DNA of 64,000 nt from the NCBI RefSeq assembly GCF_033115175.1, contig NC_084844.1, positions 33,079,885-33,143,884 on the forward strand, read 5' to 3'. Shown here piece by piece: positions 57,715 through 64,000 of the stretch; the stretch's first letter is position 1; every line of letters starts with the position of its first letter. Origin of the DNA: Lepus europaeus (taxonomy: Eukaryota > Chordata > Mammalia > Lagomorpha > Leporidae). The translations under genes were made by a program, and so were the position numbers. The notes beneath the pieces were generated by a model. The model searched no databases and was not told the DNA's origin. It saw only the letters and a program-made list of their open reading frames with translations.

Positions 57715-58228
57715 ACCCTTGTACGTCTCATCTTCCCTAGTAAATTAGGTTGAGGACTGATTACTGCTGTAACTCCCTTTATTACCAATAAATTCTGTTC
57801 AGATGAATATCATTGACTATTTACTGACTGCTCTTTGAAAAAGACAGGGTGTTAGATGAGCAGAATGTTGTTTCTATGGAAACTTCATCTTGCTGTCAGT
57901 TGCTAGACACAATGGGTACAATGCTTGTTTTTCATTTCACAGTGTAGTAAAAGATCACCGCTTTTTAATCCCAAATAAATCATCTAGAAATGCAGTTTTG
58001 GAAATCTTATGTCTGGCCTCCCTCATTCTTTGATTCTTGATTTATTTTTGGTTAATTCTTCCTTTCATTATTGTCTCTTCCTTTCATTATTGATAACAAT
58101 AGATAAAATTTTGCCAGAAAACAGCTCTTAAAATTATGTGTTACAAAGATATATGGTTCCCTCTCCCTTTCCCTCTCCCTTTACCTCTTTTTTTTTTTTT
58201 TTTTTTTTTTAAAGGTTTATTTATTGGA
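57715..58228. other. No gene seen
   Basis: AT-rich unique sequence ending in a poly(T) run near 58190-58211. Confidence 0.45.
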
Positions 58229-58546
58229 GGGGCCGGTGCTGTGGCGTAGTAGGTTAAGCAGCTGCCTGCGGCACTGGCATCCCATATGGGCACCAGTTCT
58301 AGTCCCGGTTGCTCCACTTCTGATCCAGCTCCTTGCTGATGGCCTGGGAAAGCAGTAGAAGATGCCCAAGTGCTTGGGCCCCTGCACCCACATGGGAGAT
58401 CCAGAGGGCCATCTACTCCTGCTTTGGATCGGCTCAGCTCGACTGTTGCAGCCATTTTGGGAGTGAACCAGCAGATGGAAGACCTCTCTCTCTGTCTCTC
58501 CCTCTCTGTAACTCTGCCTCTCAAGTTAATAAATAAATCTTTTAAA
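58229..58546 (+). repeat. CSINE
   Basis: Full-length near-consensus copy (ggggccggtgctgtggcgta ... ttaataaataaatctttt). Confidence 0.94.
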
Positions 58547-58565
58547 AAAATGATTTATTTATCAG

Positions 58566-58878
58566 GACCAGTGTTTTGGCATAGTGGGTTAAGCTGCCAT
58601 CTGCAACTCTGGCATCCCATATGGATGCCAGTTCAAGTCCCAGCTCCTCCAGTTCTCATCAGCTCCTTGCTAATACACTTGGAAAAGCAGTGGAAGATGG
58701 CCCAAGTGCGGGGGCCCCTGCACCTATGTGGGAGATCTAGAATAAGCGCTTGGCTCCAGGCTTTGGCCTGGCCCAGTCCTGGCCATTTTAGCCGTTTGGG
58801 GAGTGAACCAGCCAATGTAAGATCTCTGTTTTTCTCTGTCTCTCTGTGACTCTTTCAAATAAATAAACTTTCAAAAAA
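58566..58878 (+). repeat. CSINE
   Basis: Full-length (gaccagtgttttggcatagt ... ctttcaaataaataaacttt). Confidence 0.9.
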
Positions 58879-58879
58879 T

Positions 58880-59416
58880 GAAGATTTATTTATTTATTTG
58901 AGAGAGTTAGAGGGAAAGACACTGCTTTCCCAGGCTCATTAGCAGGGAGCTGGGTAGGAAGTGGAGCAGCCAGGACTCAAACTGGCACTCATGGGCTGCC
59001 GACATCACAGGCAGGGTTTTTTGTGTTTTTTTTTTTTTTTTTTTTTAATTTTTGACAGGCAGAGTGGACAGTGAGAGAGAGACAGAGAGAAAGGTCTTCT
59101 TTTTGCCGTTGGTTCACCCTCAATGGCCGCCATGGTAGGCGCGCTGCGGCCGGCGCACCGCGCTGATCCGATGGCAGGAGCCAGGTGCTTCTCCTGGTCT
59201 CCCATGGGGTGCAGGGCCCAAGGACTTGGGCCATCCTCCACTGCACTCCCGGGCCACAGCAGAGAGCTGGCCTGGAAGAGGGGCAACCGGGACAGAATCG
59301 GTGCCCCGACCGGGACTAGAACCCAGTGTGCCGGCGCCGCAAGGCGGAGGATTAGCCTAGTGAGCCGCGGCGCCGCACAGGCAGGGTTTTTACCCACTAT
59401 GCCACAACGCCAGACC
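58880..59416 (-). repeat. CSINE interrupted by a younger CSINE
   Basis: Pieces 58880-59021 and 59376-59416 form one reverse SINE with an internal deletion. Confidence 0.85.
59022..59375 (-). repeat. CSINE, young form nested with 16-bp TSD
   Basis: Perfect duplication cacaggcagggttttt at 59006-59021 and 59376-59391; near-consensus head gagccgcggcgccg. Confidence 0.97.
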
Positions 59417-59477
59417 CTCCCTTTTGCTCTTACTACTACTCATCTTCCTTAGTTCTTTCTTTTAAAAATAACACCAA

Positions 59478-59764
59478 GCCAAGGCCCATGCTGTGGCATA
59501 GTGGGCTAAACCTCTGCCAGTTCATGTCCCAACTGCTCCTCTTCTGATCCAGCTCTCTGCTTATGGCCTGGGAAAGCGGTAGAAGATGGCCCAAGTGCTT
59601 GGGCCCCTGAACCCTCCTGGCTCCTGGCTCCTGGCTTCAGATCAGCTCAGCTGTGGCCATTGTGGCCATTTGGGGAGTGATGGAAGATCTTTCTCTCTGT
59701 CTCTCCCTCTCTCTAATTGTTACTTCTCAAATAAGTAAATATAATCCTTAAAAAAAAAAAAAAC
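59478..59764 (+). repeat. CSINE, internally deleted
   Basis: ggcccatgctgtggcatagt ... tctcaaataagtaaatataa; the segment before the B-box is partly missing. Confidence 0.85.
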
Positions 59765-59850
59765 AAGCCCATAAGCTTTTGACTTTAATATAAATTATAA
59801 GTATTACCTTAAAAATACTAAACAAAATATCTTTTTAAAAAAATCAAAGC

Positions 59851-60199
59851 AGGGGCTGGTTTTGTGGCATAGTGGTAAAGCTGCTGCCTGCAGTGCCGGT
59901 ATCCCATATAGGTGCCGGTTCAAGTCCCAGTTGCCCCACTTCTGATCCAGCTCTGCTATGGCCTGGGAAGGAAGTACAAGATGACTGAAGTCCTTGGACC
60001 CCTGCAACCACAAGGGAGACCTGGAAGAAGCTCCTGGGTCCTGGGTCCTGGGTCCTGGCTTCAGATCAGCGCAGCTCTGGCCAGGCAGCCAATTGGGGAG
60101 TGAACCAGCAGATGGAAGGCCTCTCTCCACCTCTCCTTCTCTCTCTGTATAACTCTGACTTTCAAATAAATAAATAAATCTTAAAAAATAAAAAAATTA
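59851..60199 (+). repeat. CSINE A of a tandem trio
   Basis: Carries a triple gggtcct stretch at about 60036-60058, then the tail aaaaaataaaaaaattag shared with the next copy. Confidence 0.93.
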
Positions 60200-60556
60200 G
60201 GGGCTGGCGTTGTGGCACAGTGGGTTAACACCCTGGCCTGAAGCGCCAGGCATCCCATATGGGTACCGGTTCGAGACCCAGCTGCTCCACTTCCAATCCA
60301 GCTCTCTGCTATAGCCTGGGTAAGCAATAGAATATGGCCCAAGTGCTTGGGCCCCTGCACCCATGTGGGAGACCTGAAAGAAGCTCCTGGATCCTGGGTC
60401 CTGGGTCCTGGGTCCTGGCTTCAGATCAGCGCAGCTCTGGCCATTGCAGCCAATTGGGGAGTGAACCAGCAGATGGAAGGCATCTCTCCACCTCTCCTCT
60501 CTCTGTACAACTCTGACTTTCAAATAAATAAATAAATCTTAAAAAATAAAAAATTA
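60200..60556 (+). repeat. CSINE B/A hybrid of a tandem trio
   Basis: The 5' half carries variants of the following copy (ggttcgagaccc, cctgggtaagcaatagaa). The 3' half carries those of the preceding copy (repeated gggtcct, gcagccaattgggg, ctctccacctctcc). Confidence 0.93.
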
Positions 60557-60874
60557 GGGGCTGGCGCTGTGGTGCAGGGGGTTAACACCCTGACCTGAAG
60601 TGCTGGCATCCCATATAGGTACTGGTTCGAGACCCGGCTGCTCCACTTCCAATCCAGCTCTCTGCTATGGCCTGGGTAAGCAATAGAAGATGGCCCAAGC
60701 CCTTGGGTCCCTGCACCCATGTGGGAGACCTGGAAGAAGCTCCTGCCTCCTGGCTTCGGATCGGCGTAGCTCTGACCATTGTGGCCAATTGGGGAGTGAA
60801 CCATTGGATGGTAGACCTCTCTGTCTCTCTCTCTCTGTAACTCTTAATTGCAAATAAATAAATCTTAGATTAAA
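60557..60874 (+). repeat. CSINE B of a tandem trio
   Basis: ggggctggcgctgtggtgca ... attgcaaataaataaatctt. It lacks the gggtcct repeat. Confidence 0.93.
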
Positions 60875-60949
60875 AATTTTAAAATCTCAGAATAAGTGAG
60901 CTAAAAACTCTCAGAATTACTTTTCTTTGTTTTATTTAAATTATATTTT

Positions 60950-61230
60950 AAAAATCTATTTTAAAGGCAGAGACAGAGAGAGAGCTTCCATCCACTGGTT
61001 CACTTCTCAAATGCTGCTAACAGGGCTGGACCAGGCCAAAGCCAGGAGACTGGAACTCAATCTGGATGTCCAGATGAGTGGCAGAAACCCATCATCTGCC
61101 GCCTCTGAAGACGCACATTACAGGGAGGTTGGATCTGAAGCAGAGGAGCGAAGACTTGACCAAGGCTCTTTGATGCAGTTTGTGGGCATCTCAAGCAGCT
61201 GCATAACCTCTATGCCAAATGCCTGCCCCT
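60950..61230 (-). repeat. CSINE, old
   Basis: Reverse copy of the older subfamily (cttccatccactggttcact ... ccaaatgcctgcccc). Confidence 0.8.
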
Positions 61231-61359
61231 CAGAATTCTTCTCTGACTTGACTTGTCAAGATTCCAGAGCTCATGCCACCTAGAGCCTGGGATCAGCAAA
61301 CTACAGACCTCTGTGGCCAGGTCTAGCCAGTGGCCTCTGTAATGCCCCCCGTGAGTCAT

Positions 61360-61397
61360 GCCAGGGCTTTAACCTGCTGCACCACAGCACCGGCCCC
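61360..61397 (-). repeat. CSINE head fragment
   Basis: Only the 5' head in reverse: taacctgctgcaccacagca followed by ccggcccc. Confidence 0.7.
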
Positions 61398-61429
61398 ACT
61401 TTGCCCTTCAAAAAAGTAAATAAAGCTTG

Positions 61430-61757
61430 GGGCTGGTGCTGTGGCATAGCAGGTAAAGCTGCCACCTGCAGTGCCAGCATCCCATCAGGGTGCTGGTTTG
61501 AGACCCGGCTGCTCCATTTCTGATCCAGCTCTCTGCTATGGCCTGGGAAAGCAGTAAAAGATGGCCCAAGTCCTTGGGCCCCTGCACCCACATGGGAAGA
61601 GCTGGAGGAAGCTCCTGGCTTTGGGTCTGCACAGCTCTGACTGTTGCAGCCAATTGGGGAGTGAACCATCGGATGGAAGACCTCTCTCTCTCTGCCTCTC
61701 TTCTCTCTGTGTAACTCTGACTTTTGAATAAATAAATAAATCTTAAAAAAAAAAAAA
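61430..61757 (+). repeat. CSINE
   Basis: Full-length (ggggctggtgctgtggcata ... gaataaataaataaatctta). Confidence 0.94.
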
Positions 61758-62183
61758 GTAAAGCTTTTGAAAAAGTCCACTTTCAAAAAAAGAAAAAAAG
61801 TCCATTTTCAGTATCCGTACATCTTGGAACACAGCCATGCCTACTCATTTACATGTTGTCTAAGGCTGGTTTCAGCAACAAAGGCAGAGCTGAGTGGTTA
61901 CAATATGGACAAGGTCCACAAACCAGAAATATTTACTGTCTGGCCGTTTACAGGAAAAGCTTGCTAATCCATGACCAAGAGGAAATAAGAACCTGTGATT
62001 GTCATTTTTGATTAACCTGATTCAGATAGTTTTATCATATCCCGTCCCTGTTGCAGATGTTTTTTTTCCTCATGGGCAGTATCTTAACAATGTTATTAGT
62101 TACAAACATAAATAATATAGTTTTCAAGCACTTTATTAGCCACTACTGCAGGTTAGTGTAGTTCAGTTAATTCACAATCGCTC
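61758..62183. other. No gene seen
   Basis: Unique AT-rich sequence. Confidence 0.4.
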
Positions 62184-62455
62184 AACATTTGGCATGGTGA
62201 TTAAGACATTGCATGGGACACCCACATCTATATTGGAGTGCCTGAGTTTGAAGGCTCTGGCTCCAGTTTCCTGCTAATGTGCACCCCAAGAGGCAGCCAT
62301 GGTGGCTCAAATACCTGGACCCCTGTCACCCATGTAGGAGACCCAGACTGATTTCCAGTCACTGGCTTTGGCCTTTTGAGAGCATCTGGAGAGTGAACTA
62401 GCAGATGGAAGATCTTACTCTGTTTCCCTGCCTCTCAAATAAGATGAGAAAAAAA
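62184..62455 (+). repeat. CSINE, old
   Basis: Diverged plus copy (atttggcatggtgattaaga ... gcctctcaaataagatgaga). Confidence 0.8.
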
Positions 62456-62487
62456 AAAAATTCTTGAAGCTTGCTTAGTGATTTGAA

Positions 62488-62943
62488 GGGTACAGAGTCC
62501 CAGCTGCTCCTCTTTTTTTTTTTTTTAAAGATTTATTTATTTATTTGAAAGTTGGAGTTACATAGAGAGAGGAGAGGCAGAGAGAGAAAGAGAGAGGGGA
62601 CTTCCATCTGCTGATTCACTCCCCAGTTGGCCACAATGGCCAGAGCTGAGTTGTTCTGAAGCCAGGAGCCAGGAGCCAGGAGCTTCTTCCATGTCTCCCA
62701 TGTGGGTGCAGGGACCCAAGGACTTGGGCCATCTTCTGCTGGTTTTGCAGGCCATAGCTGCTCCTCTTCTGATCCAGCTCTCTGCTTTTGTCCTGAGAAG
62801 ACAGTGGAAGATGGCCCAAGTGTTTGGGCCCCTGCACCCACATAGGAGACCCAGAGGAAGCTCCTGGCTTTGGCCTGCCCCAGCCCTGGTCATTGTGACC
62901 ATTTGGGGAGTGAACCAGCAGGTGGAAGATTCACCTCTATGTG

Positions 62944-62975
<32 letters not shown>

Positions 62976-63016
62976 AACTTTGCTTTTCAAATAAATAAAT
63001 AGATCTTAGAAACAAA
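62488..63016 (+). repeat. CSINE interrupted by a truncated CSINE
   Basis: Plus copy resumed after an insertion; the right part runs to ttcaaataaataaatagatc. It includes a (CT)n run at 62946-62975. Confidence 0.85.
62515..62755 (-). repeat. CSINE, 5'-truncated, nested with 13-bp TSD
   Basis: agctgctcctctt is present at 62502-62514 and 62756-62768. The inserted copy lacks its head. Confidence 0.93.
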
Positions 63017-63440
63017 AAAATTTGTACTTATGCAGCCCTAATTTCCCACAATAACTGCAATAACAAAACTTGTGTTCAAAACAGTTTACATGCCCAAGTA
63101 AAGACTGAACTTTTCAATCTAAAATATCTACATTCAGAAAAAAATTCCATGATAATATCTGCTTTTTTTTTTCATACCTTTCCCCAAGATGAGTGGGTGT
63201 TGCTTTAAATTTGTGCAACTAAAGAGTGCCTTAGGTAGACTCCCTAACACAAAGGAAGCAGTCTGTTCTAAAGGATTATTCAGGTCTTCCACCCATATAG
63301 ATAGAATGAGTGCTTAACATCTTTAAATGTATTTTCCTAGCTTCAATTAAATCCAACTTAGAAAAAATCAGATATTTCTGCCTGTGCATTTGTTAACAGC
63401 ATTTTGTGATGTCACAATTTTAGAAAGTGTATTATAAATT

Positions 63441-63765
63441 TTGGGGGCCGGTGTTGTGACATAGTGGGTAAAGCTGCACCACTTCTGATCCAGCTCCCTG
63501 CTAATGCACCTGGGAAATGCAGTACAAAATGGCTCAATGCCAGTTCAAGTCTCAGCTGCTCCACTTCTGATCCAGCTCTCTGCTATGGCTTGGGAAAGCA
63601 GTAGAAGATGGTCCAAGTAGACCCAGAAGAAGCTCCTGGCTCCTGGCTTCGGATTGGCACAGCTATGGCATTTGGGAAGTGAACCAGTGGATGAAAGACC
63701 TCTCTGTCTCTGCTTTCTCTGTAATTCTGTCATTCAAAACAAATAAATAAAACATCTTTCTTTAA
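63441..63765 (+). repeat. Chimeric CSINE with 17-bp TSD
   Basis: aaagtgtattataaatt occurs at 63424-63440 and 63766-63782. The body contains the cacttctgatccagctc segment twice. Confidence 0.94.
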
Positions 63766-64000
63766 AAAGTGTATTATAAATTCTGAATTGCTTTGGAAGT
63801 ACACATAAGAATATCTGGGGCTTGAGTTACACTTCCCATCTGACAATGTAGTCTTCAAATTATCTAATTGCTCTTAAAATATATATTTCTGTAGATAGTT
63901 ATGCAGGATTTGTATTCAACTATCTGAATGTCAAAGCCATGCTCCAACAGATTCACTGTGTTCCTGCAGAGCTTCAGTCATGTTTGAGCCTTTGTCAAGG
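63766..64000. other. No gene seen at the right edge
   Basis: AT-rich unique sequence after the duplicated target site of the last SINE. Confidence 0.4.

Noticed and set aside
60950-61283. 118-codon plus-strand frame
   Set aside because: It is read through a reverse CSINE; SINE-derived frames of this kind recur across the window.
1-64000. CRISPR arrays, bacterial operons or endogenous retrovirus genes
   Set aside because: None seen: repeats are dispersed eukaryotic transposons, the genes are split by GT-AG introns, and no retroviral gag/pol motif was recognised.

Overview
This is a mammalian nuclear genome window, most likely rabbit (Oryctolagus) or another lagomorph. The main clue is roughly 45-50 copies of the lagomorph tRNA-derived SINE (C-repeat, CSINE). 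Its head reads ggggctggcgctgtggcgca, it has a Pol III B-box like ggttcaagtccc, and it ends in a CT-rich stretch followed by caaataaataaatctt or, in a second form, ctgcctgtcaaaaaa. Older MIR, MER5A-like, MER2-like and mariner-like remnants lie underneath.

Two protein-coding genes can be read exon by exon, both on the minus strand. VEZF1 (vascular endothelial zinc finger 1) has six coding exons between 33150 and 18180. All splice phases agree, giving a 517-residue protein with six C2H2 fingers, a polyglutamine tract and a Thr/Ser/Pro/Met-rich C-terminus. SRSF1 (SF2/ASF) has four coding exons between 51001 and 49282 and gives a 248-residue protein: RRM1, a glycine hinge, a pseudo-RRM with the SWQDLKD motif, and an RS tail. 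Both start in CpG islands. The order and orientation match human 17q22 (CUEDC1 - VEZF1 - SRSF1 - DYNLL2); that comparison is from memory, not from an alignment.

Layout: 1-15.7 kb is the flank downstream of VEZF1. It holds two further CpG islands: about 3.1-4.5 kb, with a minus-strand splice donor that would suit a non-coding first exon of CUEDC1, and about 10.7-11.5 kb, an orphan promoter-like island with CCAAT and GC boxes. 15.7-33.3 kb is VEZF1. 33.3-44.8 kb is the intergenic stretch, with SINEs, mariner-like MITEs, a CTCF-like motif and some unexplained exon-like open frames. 44.8-51.2 kb is SRSF1, including a long, CSINE-free 3' UTR with two striking GGAT/GGAG-rich blocks that flank a candidate 3'-UTR intron. 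51.9-64 kb is a dense, nested SINE field upstream of SRSF1 with no recognisable gene.

The two genes are functionally unrelated neighbours: VEZF1 is a C/G-rich-DNA-binding transcription factor and SRSF1 is a splicing factor. The most interesting non-genic signals are the SRSF1 autoregulatory-looking architecture (intron-3 read-through extension and GGA-rich 3'-UTR exons) and an unequal-crossover hybrid SINE at 60.2 kb. No CRISPR array, operon, tRNA gene or recognisable endogenous retrovirus was seen.
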